DNA from: Rhabdothermincola salaria
GTDB taxonomy: Bacteria; Actinomycetota; Acidimicrobiia; Acidimicrobiales; Acidimicrobilacustridaceae
Length of the DNA: 64,000 bases
NCBI RefSeq assembly: GCF_021246445.1
Contig: NZ_JAJQXW010000001.1
Coordinates: 744,001-808,000, forward strand
Direction of reading: 5' to 3'
Below are positions 32,722-40,214 of the stretch, one piece after another. Numbering within the stretch: the first letter of the stretch is position 1; every line of letters starts with the position of its first letter. Under the pieces are notes generated by a model. The model made no database searches. It saw only the letters and a program-made list of their open reading frames with translations, and was not told where the DNA came from. The translations under genes were made by a program, and so were the position numbers.

Positions 32722-33588
32722 ATGAGTTCCCCGCCCCAGCCCGACACCGATGCATCCGGCCCCGACCGGGCCGGGCCGAAGCGCTGGTGGCGTCGCCGCG
32801 CCGCCGCCCGCGCCGCCGCCCGGGAGACGCCCGCCTACGCGGCCTACGTGGCCCGCACCGAGGCGTATCTCGACCTCTTCGCGCTGGTCACCATCTGGCT
32901 GACGGTCGTGCCCATGACCCCGAGCCTGCGACCCGACCAGGGGTGGGGCTGGGACGTCGGTCGCATGGCGCTGTCGGTCGTCTTCGGCGTCGACCTGCTC
33001 GTCCGCTCCCGTCTCTCCGGGCAGGGATGGCGCTACGTGAGCCAGCACCCCGCGCTGAGCCTGGCCGTCATCGTCCCCCCGGTGCGCATCCTGTTCAGCC
33101 TCCGGTTGCTGCGCTCCATGTTCGCCCGCGGGAACCTGGCCCAGTTCCTCGTCGTCGCCGCGCTCTTGGTGCTCAACGGAGCCGTCATCGTCTTCGCGTT
33201 CGAGTCAGGCGCCGAGGGCTCGAACATCGAGACGATGGGCGAGGCGCTGTGGTGGACGGCCGTCACGGTGGCCACGGTCGGGTACGGCGACTTCACGCCC
33301 GTCACCGTCGGCGGGCGCCTCACCGCCACCCTGCTCATGGTGCTGGCCATCGTGGTGGCGGCGGTGGTGACCGCCCAGATCGCGTCGAACTTCAACGACC
33401 AGGCGGCCCAGTCGCGGGGTGATGAGCGGGGCCCCGCCGACGATGGCACCGACGTTCCGACCGGGCGGGCGACCCCGCTGCCGGCGATGAGCGCCGCGCA
33501 GCACGCCGAGCTCATGGCCCGGCTCGAGCGGATCGAGGGCCTGCTGCTCGACGGGCGCGGCGACGAGACGGGTCGCGACACCAGGTGA
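32722..33588 (+). CDS. Two-pore-type/voltage-gated-like potassium channel
   Basis: A 288-residue membrane protein. Several transmembrane segments precede an arginine-bearing segment (R-I-L-F-S-L-R-L-L-R) resembling an S4 helix, then the pore helix and the K+ filter T-V-G-Y-G-D-F-T-P near residue 185 and a final membrane helix. The C-terminal tail is polar and ends in a short amphipathic helix (H-A-E-L-M-A-R-L-E-R-I-E-G-L-L), typical of tetramerising tails. Start at 32722 is preferred over an in-frame ATG at 32677. The next gene overlaps by four bases. Confidence 0.88.
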   Translation: MSSPPQPDTDASGPDRAGPKRWWRRRAAARAAARETPAYAAYVARTEAYLDLFALVTIWLTVVPMTPSLRPDQGWGWDVGRMALSVVFGVDLLVRSRLSGQGWRYVSQHPALSLAVIVPPVRILFSLRLLRSMFARGNLAQFLVVAALLVLNGAVIVFAFESGAEGSNIETMGEALWWTAVTVATVGYGDFTPVTVGGRLTATLLMVLAIVVAAVVTAQIASNFNDQAAQSRGDERGPADDGTDVPTGRATPLPAMSAAQHAELMARLERIEGLLLDGRGDETGRDTR

Positions 33589-34193
33589 CGTCCCCGCCGC
33601 CACTCGAGCGACGCCCGACCCGAGCCGAACTGGCGGCCTACGACGGGGCGACCGTCGACGACCTCCTGGCCGACCCGCTCCGGCTGCTGTTCGTGGGCAT
33701 CAACCCCGGGCTCTGGACGGCGGCGGTGAACGCCCACTTCGCCCGGCCCGGCAACCGCTTCTGGCCGGCCCTGCACCGCGCCGGGATCACCTCCCACGTC
33801 GTCGACGCCTCGGCCGGGCTCACTGCTGCCGATCGGCGCGTCCTGGCCGAGGCCGGGGTGGGCATCTCCAACATCGCCCCCGTGGCCACCGCCCGGGCCG
33901 ACCAGCTCAGCGCGGCGCAGCTCTCCGAGGGCGGCGATCGCCTCCGCCGGCTGGTCGCCGAGCGGGCCCCTCGGGTGGTGGCGGTGCTCGGCGTGACCGC
34001 CTATCGCCAGGCCTTCGGCCGACGCCAGGCCGCCATCGGTCGCCAGGACGACGACTTCGAGGGCGCCGAGCTCTGGGTGCTGGGCAACCCCAGTGGACTC
34101 AACGCCCACGAGACGGTCGAAACCTTGGCGACCTGGTACCGCCGGGCGGCCCAGGCCGCCGGCGTGGCGCTGCTCGACGTCGGACCCGACTGA
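33585..34193 (+). CDS. mug: Mismatch-specific uracil/thymine DNA glycosylase
   Basis: A 202-residue enzyme of the Mug/TDG class that removes uracil or thymine mispaired with guanine. The catalytic motif G-I-N-P-G-L-W-T-A is near residue 40 and the DNA-intercalating motif N-P-S-G-L-N-A-H is near 167. The GTG start overlaps the channel stop codon (GTGA), so expression is coupled although the functions look unrelated. Confidence 0.92.
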   Translation: MTSPPPLERRPTRAELAAYDGATVDDLLADPLRLLFVGINPGLWTAAVNAHFARPGNRFWPALHRAGITSHVVDASAGLTAADRRVLAEAGVGISNIAPVATARADQLSAAQLSEGGDRLRRLVAERAPRVVAVLGVTAYRQAFGRRQAAIGRQDDDFEGAELWVLGNPSGLNAHETVETLATWYRRAAQAAGVALLDVGPD

Positions 34194-34225
34194 GGTCGGA
34201 CCGGTGATGCGCCGTCGACGTCAGC

Positions 34226-34528
34226 TCAGGCCCGGCGGTCAGAGAGCGCCCAGGAGGCCACCGCCGATGCCCCCGCGGCGCTGACCACAGCCGGCCAGGG
34301 GCCGATCTTCTTGGCCAGGGGGTGCGACGCACCGAAGGAACCCAGGTAGACCACGCCGAGCACCGAGGTGCCGACGGGTCCGGCGTGGCGGAGCCACTCT
34401 CGGCCGGCGACCGCCCCACCGAGGGCCAGCACGGCCCCACCGAGGGGACGGACCCCGGTCTCTCGGGCGACGAGGTAGCCCCCGATCAGGGAGGCGGCGA
34501 CGACGGGGGCGGTGGGGATCCGGGCCAT
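34226..34528 (-). CDS. Small membrane protein of unknown function
   Basis: A 100-residue hydrophobic protein with about three membrane segments (A-A-S-L-I-G-G-Y-L-V-A; a Gly/Ala-rich segment; V-V-S-A-A-G-A-S-A-V-A-S-W-A-L) and a basic C-terminal end. I do not recognise the family. The frame faces the mug gene end-on and is divergent from the reductase at 34592. Start at 34528 or 34537. Confidence 0.6.
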   Translation of the reverse strand: MARIPTAPVVAASLIGGYLVARETGVRPLGGAVLALGGAVAGREWLRHAGPVGTSVLGVVYLGSFGASHPLAKKIGPWPAVVSAAGASAVASWALSDRRA

Positions 34529-34591
34529 GGCGGCCACGGTAACCCCCAGGGCTGCCTACGATGCCCGAGCCGATCTCCGGGGGGAACCGAC

Positions 34592-35644
34592 ATGACGACG
34601 CAACGACCGCCGTATCGCGTGGTGCAGTGGACCACGGGCAACGTGGGCCGACGATCCGTGCGGGCGGTGGCAGCCCGCCCCGACCTCGAACTGGTCGGTT
34701 GCTACGCATGGAGCGCCGACAAGGCGGGGCGCGACGTGGGTGAGCTGTGCGGACTCGAGCCCCTGGGCGTGACCGCCACCGACGACGTCGAGGCCCTGCT
34801 CGCCCTCCGACCCGACTGCGTCGTCTACAACCCGATGTGGCCCGACGTCGACGAGATGGCGCGCATCCTGGCCGCCGGCGTCGACATCGTCAGCACGGCC
34901 GGCTTCATCACGGGCCATGCCTTGGGCGCGGGCCGCGACCGCCTGCTGGCGGCCTGCGAGACGGGGGGTTCCACGCTGTTCGGCTCGGGCATGAACCCCG
35001 GTTTCGCCAACCTCATCGCCCTGGTGTCCACGGGCATCTGCGACCGGGTCGAGCGCATCACCGTGCTCGAGTCGGTCGACTCCACCGGCTACGACTCACC
35101 GGACACCGAGCTGAAGGTGGGCTTCGCCCAACCGATCGACGCCCCCGGGCTGGCCGAGATGACCCGAGAGGGCACCGCCGTGTTCGGCGATGCCGTGCAC
35201 ATGATGGCCGACGCCCTCGGAGTCGACCTCGACGAGGTCCGGTTCGAGGCCGAGTACGCCCGCACCACCCACGCCCTCGACCTCGGCTCGTGGACGATCC
35301 CGGCCGACGGCGTGGCCGGCGTGGCCGCCAGCTGGCAGGGCTGGGTCGACGGTCGCTGCCTCATCGACCTGCGGGTGCGGTGGCGCAAGGGCCGGACGCT
35401 CGACCCGGATTGGCCGGTCGAACACGGGTACGTCATCGACGTCGAAGGTCAGCCCCGGGTCCACACCAAGGTGGAGGTGGCCCCGCCCCCCGACTTCCAG
35501 GCCACCTCCTTCGCCGACTTCATGGTGCTGGGCATGATCATGACGGCCATGCCGGCGGTCGACGCCATCCCCGCGGTGTGCCAGGCGCGTCCCGGCATCG
35601 TGACCTACGCCGACCTGCCGCTGATCGCCGCTCGCCCCTCCTGA
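34592..35644 (+). CDS. Dihydrodipicolinate reductase-like NAD(P)-binding protein
   Basis: A 350-residue oxidoreductase with N-terminal V-V-Q-W-T-T-G-N-V-G-R-R-S, the coenzyme motif of the DapB-like group related to 2,4-diaminopentanoate dehydrogenase. Later phrases are S-G-M-N-P-G-F-A-N and W-T-I-P-A-D-G-V-A-G. GGGGGG-type ribosome site 7 bases before the ATG. It is much longer than true DapB (about 245 residues) and no lysine genes are nearby, so it is not a lysine-pathway enzyme. Substrate unknown. Confidence 0.85.
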   Translation: MTTQRPPYRVVQWTTGNVGRRSVRAVAARPDLELVGCYAWSADKAGRDVGELCGLEPLGVTATDDVEALLALRPDCVVYNPMWPDVDEMARILAAGVDIVSTAGFITGHALGAGRDRLLAACETGGSTLFGSGMNPGFANLIALVSTGICDRVERITVLESVDSTGYDSPDTELKVGFAQPIDAPGLAEMTREGTAVFGDAVHMMADALGVDLDEVRFEAEYARTTHALDLGSWTIPADGVAGVAASWQGWVDGRCLIDLRVRWRKGRTLDPDWPVEHGYVIDVEGQPRVHTKVEVAPPPDFQATSFADFMVLGMIMTAMPAVDAIPAVCQARPGIVTYADLPLIAARPS

Positions 35645-35686
35645 GCGCGGGTTCTGCCCCGATGCGGCGATGGGCACGAACCCAGG

Positions 35687-35848
35687 ATGAGCGAGAACGA
35701 CGAGAACCGTGAGTACGAGCAAGGCGATCCGCTACAAGGGGCGGTCGATCGGCGCGACGGCACCGACGACGCCTACGCCGAGGTGTCCGACGAGCTGTCC
35801 GAGGCCATCGGCCTCGCCGACGACGACCCGGTGAGCAACGACACCTGA
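35687..35848 (+). CDS. Small acidic protein, hypothetical
   Basis: A 53-codon frame beginning M-S-E-N-D-E-N-R-E-Y and ending D-D-D-P-V-S-N-D-T. About one third of the residues are Asp or Glu and no hydrophobic segment is present. GC-rich third positions and a clean stop favour coding, and it fills the gap between two genes. Without homology it remains a candidate. Confidence 0.4.
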   Translation: MSENDENREYEQGDPLQGAVDRRDGTDDAYAEVSDELSEAIGLADDDPVSNDT

Positions 35849-35889
35849 GCCTCGAGCAGGATGGGCACGACGGTCCGACGGGACGAACG

Positions 35890-36291
35890 TCAGGTGTCGT
35901 CGACGTCGATCGGGGGCAGGTCGGGAGGAGGGAGGCCCTTGAGCTGCTCGAGGCGGCGGCGGTCGCGCTTGGTGGGCCGGCCCGTCCCTCGGTCACGCAG
36001 CCCTGCGGGGCCGGCCATGACCCGGGGAGGGGGCGGGGGCGACTGGTCGACGTAGCAGGTGGCGGCCACCGCCGCACCCACCCGCTTCTCGATGGGCTCG
36101 AGCACCTCGAAGACCCGGTCCCGGCCGTGGGCTCGCACGTCGACCCGGCGGCCGGCGGCGACGGTCGTGGCCGCCTTGGCGGGGCGGCCGTCGACGCGGA
36201 CGTGACCGGCGCGGCAGGCGGCGGTGGCCTCCGATCGGGTCTTGAACACCCTGATGGCCCACAACCAACGGTCCACCCTCGCCTGGTCCAT
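35890..36291 (-). CDS. S4-domain RNA-binding protein (Hsp15/HslR family)
   Basis: A 133-residue protein starting M-D-Q-A-R-V-D-R-W-L-W-A-I-R-V-F-K-T-R, the hallmark of the S4 fold in ribosome-associated heat-shock protein 15. The S4 domain continues through G-H-V-R-V-D-G-R-P-A-K and the tail is Lys/Arg-rich (R-P-T-K-R-D-R-R-R). In E. coli Hsp15 recycles stalled 50S subunits with a nascent chain. Start at 36291; the frame extends upstream without conservation. Confidence 0.9.
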   Translation of the reverse strand: MDQARVDRWLWAIRVFKTRSEATAACRAGHVRVDGRPAKAATTVAAGRRVDVRAHGRDRVFEVLEPIEKRVGAAVAATCYVDQSPPPPPRVMAGPAGLRDRGTGRPTKRDRRRLEQLKGLPPPDLPPIDVDDT

Positions 36292-36349
36292 GACCACAGT
36301 CTCCCTCCCTCGGCGCGCCACCGCGTCGCGGCGTGACAGGATCGACGCC

Positions 36350-36775
36350 ATGGAACTGACCCACTTCGCCTCGCTGACCCTCGGCCTCGCCTCCGACCGG
36401 CTCTACATGCTCGGCGCCACCCCCGCCGGCACCCGGATCATCCAGGAGATCGCCTCGGCCCGCCTCGAGGGCGAGAAGGTCAAGGCCTCCATGGTGGGCC
36501 AGGCCGGTGCCGACTGGTTGGCGGTCGACGCCTCCGGCGTCGCCACCTTCGACATCCGCATGACCCTCGAGACCGATGACGGGGCCGTGCTCTACCTGGC
36601 CTACGAAGGTCGGGCCGACTGGAGCGGCGGCATGGGGCAGGCGCCCGTGTACGTGGGCATGCAGTTCGAGGCGGGCGACGAGCGCTACCGCTGGCTCAAC
36701 GGCCTGCAGCTCTTCGGTCGCGGCGAGGTCGGCGGCGGCGGGGCTCTCACCTACGAGATCTACCAGCCCCACTGA
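36350..36775 (+). CDS. DUF3237 family protein
   Basis: A 141-residue protein of the UPF0311/DUF3237 type: M-E-L-T-H-F-A-S-L-T-L, the central G-A-D-W-L-A-V-D-A-S-G-V-A-T-F-D-I-R, and the C-terminal R-Y-R-W-L-N-G-L-Q-L-F-G-R-G. The fold is a small beta-barrel of unknown activity. It is divergent from the S4-domain gene and 14 bases upstream of the thioesterase, so these two plus-strand genes likely form an operon. Confidence 0.82.
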   Translation: MELTHFASLTLGLASDRLYMLGATPAGTRIIQEIASARLEGEKVKASMVGQAGADWLAVDASGVATFDIRMTLETDDGAVLYLAYEGRADWSGGMGQAPVYVGMQFEAGDERYRWLNGLQLFGRGEVGGGGALTYEIYQPH

Positions 36776-36789
36776 GGACGGATCGACGC

Positions 36790-37215
36790 ATGGCGGAGGA
36801 GCCCGCAACAGGATCGCCCACCACGATGTCGGGCGACAGCGCGTTCGCGCAGGCCGTGGGCCTCGAGCTCGACGAGGTCGGGCCCACCCGCGTGGTGGGC
36901 CACATCGACCTCGGCGCCGAGCACCACCAGCCCATGGGCCTCGTGCATGGCGGTGTCTACTGCGCGGCGATCGAGGCGGCGGCCAGCATCGGGGCCAGCA
37001 TCTCGGCCCAGGAGCGGGGCCTGAGCGTCGTGGGTGTGAACAACAACACGCACTTCGTCGCCGGCATCAGCGAAGGTCGTGTCACCGTCGTGGCCGAGCC
37101 CATCGTCCAGGGCCGCACCCAACAGCTCTGGAGCGTCGACATCCGACGGGCCTCCGACGATCGTCTGGTCGCCACCGGCCAGCTGCGGGTGCAGAACGTG
37201 GAGCCGCGCCGCTGA
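36790..37215 (+). CDS. PaaI-family hotdog thioesterase
   Basis: A 141-residue hotdog-fold enzyme. The active-site strand and helix read L-G-A-E-H-H-Q-P-M-G-L-V-H-G-G-V-Y, the PaaI form of the motif with the H-G-G turn, followed by N-N-N-T-H-F-V-A-G. It hydrolyses acyl- or aryl-CoA thioesters, probably as a tetramer. It follows the DUF3237 gene closely. Confidence 0.9.
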   Translation: MAEEPATGSPTTMSGDSAFAQAVGLELDEVGPTRVVGHIDLGAEHHQPMGLVHGGVYCAAIEAAASIGASISAQERGLSVVGVNNNTHFVAGISEGRVTVVAEPIVQGRTQQLWSVDIRRASDDRLVATGQLRVQNVEPRR

Positions 37216-37228
37216 AGCCCCGCCCAGG

Positions 37229-38017
37229 TCACTCCGCAGCAGCCGACAGCTCCCGCACGGAGTGCACGGGCACCGCGCCCAAGGCGGACAGCAGGTCGGC
37301 GCGGTCGGCGGCGGCGATCTCCACCACGAGGCCGGTGCCGAGGTGGCGGGTCTCCATCCGCTGTCCTCGGTAGACCGCGGTGGTCGTCCACGACGTCGGG
37401 GCCTCACCCACCAGCTCCCCGATGGCGGCGAGGACCGGTCGCGCCGCGGCGGCGTGCTCCGCCGCCACCGTCACCTCGATCAGCTGGCGACCGGCGTCCC
37501 CGAGCGTCCCGGGTGGCGACAGCGGGGCGGGCGAGGACGGGCCCGGCTGTGACATGGCCGCGATGTCGCCCGGGGCCGGGTGGGAGGTGTCGTCGTCAGG
37601 AGTCGACGACGGTGGCCCGGCGGGGGCAGGCGCCGAGGCCGCCGCCATGCGCTCGAGGAGGTACCGCGTGGCGTCGAGCGCGCGGGTGCGCAGGTCTCGG
37701 GCCACGTCCAGCCGTCCGCGCGACATCGCCGCATACGGGCGCAGCGTGAACCCGGTGACCGCCCCGTCGTGGTCGGGACGGGTCCAGTCGATCGCGGTCG
37801 ACGGCGGGGGCTGGGGGACCAGGCCCACGAATCCGAGCGCTCGCAGGTGTCCGAGCAGCTCGAGCGGGGGCGCGCAGCCGTCGTAGCTGATCTCGACCTC
37901 CGGGGGTGCGGTCCCCTCGACGTGGAGCGTGAGCGCTGCGCCGAGAGAGGTGAGGGTGAACGTCGAAGAGGGCACCCCACCGGATCGTCGTGGCGGGATC
38001 GGTGCTTGAGGCGGCAT
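37229..38017 (-). CDS. Hypothetical protein with two alpha/beta segments
   Basis: A 262-residue protein I do not recognise. The N-terminal part (residues 1-130) has T-L-H-V-E-G and A-I-D-W-T-R-P-D-H-D. A Pro/Ser/Ala-rich linker (about 130-175) leads to a C-terminal alpha/beta segment (L-I-E-V-T-V-A-A-E-H-A-A-A and G-L-V-V-E-I-A-A-A-D-R-A). No signal peptide or membrane helix is seen. Start at 38017 chosen because the open frame beyond it would reach into galE. Convergent with the thioesterase and divergent from galE. Confidence 0.6.
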   Translation of the reverse strand: MPPQAPIPPRRSGGVPSSTFTLTSLGAALTLHVEGTAPPEVEISYDGCAPPLELLGHLRALGFVGLVPQPPPSTAIDWTRPDHDGAVTGFTLRPYAAMSRGRLDVARDLRTRALDATRYLLERMAAASAPAPAGPPSSTPDDDTSHPAPGDIAAMSQPGPSSPAPLSPPGTLGDAGRQLIEVTVAAEHAAAARPVLAAIGELVGEAPTSWTTTAVYRGQRMETRHLGTGLVVEIAAADRADLLSALGAVPVHSVRELSAAAE

Positions 38018-38174
38018 CCGCGACACCTCGATGAAGGCCTGCTGTCGGCCATCTGACCTCAGGGGCCGGGCAACGGTCCGGGCGCGGCGGCCACCGGTCG
38101 CGTGGAGGCCTCCGGCGGTGGCATCCTGCAGGGATGCACGGGGACCAGCCAGGCAGACGGAGGCGGGCGCCACG

Positions 38175-39197
38175 ATGAGCGGCGCCGTCCTGCTCACCGG
38201 TGGTGCCGGCTACATCGGCAGCCACACCTGCCTGGTCCTGCTCGAAGCGGGCCACGACGTCGTGGTGGTCGACGACCTGTCCAACGCCAGCGAGGAGTCG
38301 CTGCGGCGGGTGGCCGAGCTCACCGGCCGTCCCGTGGCCTTCCACCAGGTCGACCTGCGCGACACCGAGGCCCTCGACGCGGTGGTGGCCGAGCACCCGA
38401 TCGAGTCGGTCGTGCACTTCGCCGGGCTGAAAGCGGTCGGGGAGTCGGTGGAACAACCCCTGCGCTACTACGACGTCAACGTCGGCGGCACCGTGAGCCT
38501 TCTGGACGTGCTGCAGCGCCGTGGCATCCGCCGCCTGGTGTTCTCCTCGTCGGCCACCGTCTACGGCGAACCCGAGACCGTCCCCATCGACGAGGCCGCG
38601 CCCGTCGGCGCCACCAACCCCTACGGCCGCACCAAGCTCGTGATCGAGCAGATCCTCGCCGACGTCGCCGTCGCCGACCCGGCGTGGCACATGGTGGCCC
38701 TTCGCTACTTCAACCCGGTGGGCGCCCACCCCAGCGGGCGCATCGGCGAGGACCCCCGCGGCATCCCCAACAACCTCATGCCGTTCGTGATGCAGGTGGC
38801 CGTCGGGCGCCGCGACGAGCTCGTGGTCTTCGGCGACGACTACCCGACCCCCGACGGCACCTGCGTGCGCGACTACATCCACGTGATGGACCTCGCCGAG
38901 GGCCACCGCGCCGCCCTCGACCGCCTCGACGACCTCCCCGGCTACCGACCCGTCAACCTGGGGACGGGCTCGGGATCGACGGTGCTCGAGGTGGTGGCGG
39001 CCGCGTCGCGCGCCGTGGGGCGCCGATTGCCCCGCCGGGTGGGTGACCGGCGGGCCGGGGACGTGGTCGCCAGCTTCGCCGACCCCTCCCGGGCCCAGCA
39101 GGTGCTCGGTTGGCAGGCCGGTCGTGGCCTCGACGAGATGTGCGCCGACGCCTGGCGTTGGCAGTCGAACAACCCGCAGGGCTACGCCACGCCCTGA
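38175..39197 (+). CDS. galE: UDP-glucose 4-epimerase
   Basis: A 340-residue extended SDR enzyme that interconverts UDP-glucose and UDP-galactose. NAD motif G-G-A-G-Y-I-G-S-H at residue 8, H-F-A-G-L-K-A-V-G-E-S, catalytic S-S-S-A-T-V-Y-G and Y-G-R-T-K, and R-Y-F-N-P-V-G-A-H-P-S-G-x-I-G-E-D, all diagnostic of GalE. The ATG at 38175 follows a GGAGGCGGGCG stretch. Likely provides UDP-galactose for cell-surface glycans. Confidence 0.95.
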   Translation: MSGAVLLTGGAGYIGSHTCLVLLEAGHDVVVVDDLSNASEESLRRVAELTGRPVAFHQVDLRDTEALDAVVAEHPIESVVHFAGLKAVGESVEQPLRYYDVNVGGTVSLLDVLQRRGIRRLVFSSSATVYGEPETVPIDEAAPVGATNPYGRTKLVIEQILADVAVADPAWHMVALRYFNPVGAHPSGRIGEDPRGIPNNLMPFVMQVAVGRRDELVVFGDDYPTPDGTCVRDYIHVMDLAEGHRAALDRLDDLPGYRPVNLGTGSGSTVLEVVAAASRAVGRRLPRRVGDRRAGDVVASFADPSRAQQVLGWQAGRGLDEMCADAWRWQSNNPQGYATP

Positions 39198-39238
39198 TCG
39201 CCCGTCGACCCGGCTCCGGGCCGCCGCTGGCGGGCGAC

Positions 39239-39254
39239 GCCCGGGAACCCGGGC
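39239..39254. terminator. Hairpin between convergent galE and oleD
   Basis: GCCCGG / CCGGGC with a four-base loop abuts the oleD stop codon in the 57-base gap between two converging genes. Short and without T-tract. Confidence 0.35.
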
Positions 39255-40214
39255 TCAGGCGGCGGGATGGTCGGCGTACCAGGCGCGCAGCCGGGTGAAG
39301 CCCTCGTCGAGGCCCACCCGCGGCCGCCAGCCGAGCACCCGGTGGGTCTCACGCTGGTCGAACCAGTGGGCCACCGAGAGCTGGCGGGCGGCGAAGTGCG
39401 TGAGGGGTGGCTCGTCGCCTCGCCAGACCCGTTCGACGGTGCGCCCCACCCACGCCGCCACCGGTGCTGGAACGCGGCGCGGGGCGGCGTCGACGCCGGC
39501 CGCGGCGAGGATGGCGGCGACCAGGTCCCGCACCGGACGTGGTTCGCCACCGGTGACCAGCCAGGCCCGGCCGGTGGCCTCGTCGCCGGCGGTCGTGTGG
39601 TCGAGGGCGGCCACGAGGGCGTCGGCGGCGTCGTCGACGTAGGTGGAGTCGATGAGGGCGCGCCCCCCGTCGGGCAGCGCCAGGCGCCCGGCTCGGGCCC
39701 GCTCGACGATCCGGCCGACGAGCTGGGTGTCGCCCGGGCCCCAGACGAGGTGGGGCCGTACGACCACCGTGGGCACCGGTGGGTCGGCGAGCACCAGCCT
39801 CTCGGCGACCGCCTTGGAGCGGGCGTATCCGTCGCGGCCGACGTAGTCGGCGGGTTCGGCGCCCACGCCGACGGCCGGGGCATCGTGGAAGGCCACCGAC
39901 GGCGTGGACACGTGCACGAACCGCCCGCTGCGCCGGGCCGCTTCGCGGGCGTGGATCGTGCCGTGCAGGTTGACGGCCAGGAAGTCCGCCCACGGAGCCC
40001 GGGGCACGACCAGGGCGGCCAGATGGACGACGGCGTCGTGGCCGGCGGCCGCCCCCAGCAGGGCGTCACGGTCGCGCACGTCTCCCGCCACGTCGCGCAG
40101 GCCGGTGCCCGAGGGGCGACGCTGGAAGCAGGTGACGTCGTCGCCCCGTTCGGCCAGGGCGGTGGCCACCCGTCCGCCGAGCAGGCTGGAGGCGCCGGTG
40201 ACGAGGACCCTCAT
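39255..40214 (-). CDS. oleD: OleD-type 2-alkyl-3-ketoacid reductase (NAD-dependent epimerase/3-beta-HSD family)
   Basis: A 319-residue extended SDR. N-terminal V-L-V-T-G-A-S-S-L-L-G-G-R-V-A, then H-L-A-A-L-V-V-P-R-A, V-H-V-S-T-P-S-V and the catalytic Y-A-R-S-K. In olefin biosynthesis OleD reduces the 2-alkyl-3-ketoacid made by OleA to the 2-alkyl-3-hydroxyacid. Its ATG overlaps the stop codon of the oleBC fusion (ATGA). The assignment depends on this context; alone it would be called an NAD-dependent epimerase. Confidence 0.85.
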   Translation of the reverse strand: MRVLVTGASSLLGGRVATALAERGDDVTCFQRRPSGTGLRDVAGDVRDRDALLGAAAGHDAVVHLAALVVPRAPWADFLAVNLHGTIHAREAARRSGRFVHVSTPSVAFHDAPAVGVGAEPADYVGRDGYARSKAVAERLVLADPPVPTVVVRPHLVWGPGDTQLVGRIVERARAGRLALPDGGRALIDSTYVDDAADALVAALDHTTAGDEATGRAWLVTGGEPRPVRDLVAAILAAAGVDAAPRRVPAPVAAWVGRTVERVWRGDEPPLTHFAARQLSVAHWFDQRETHRVLGWRPRVGLDEGFTRLRAWYADHPAA

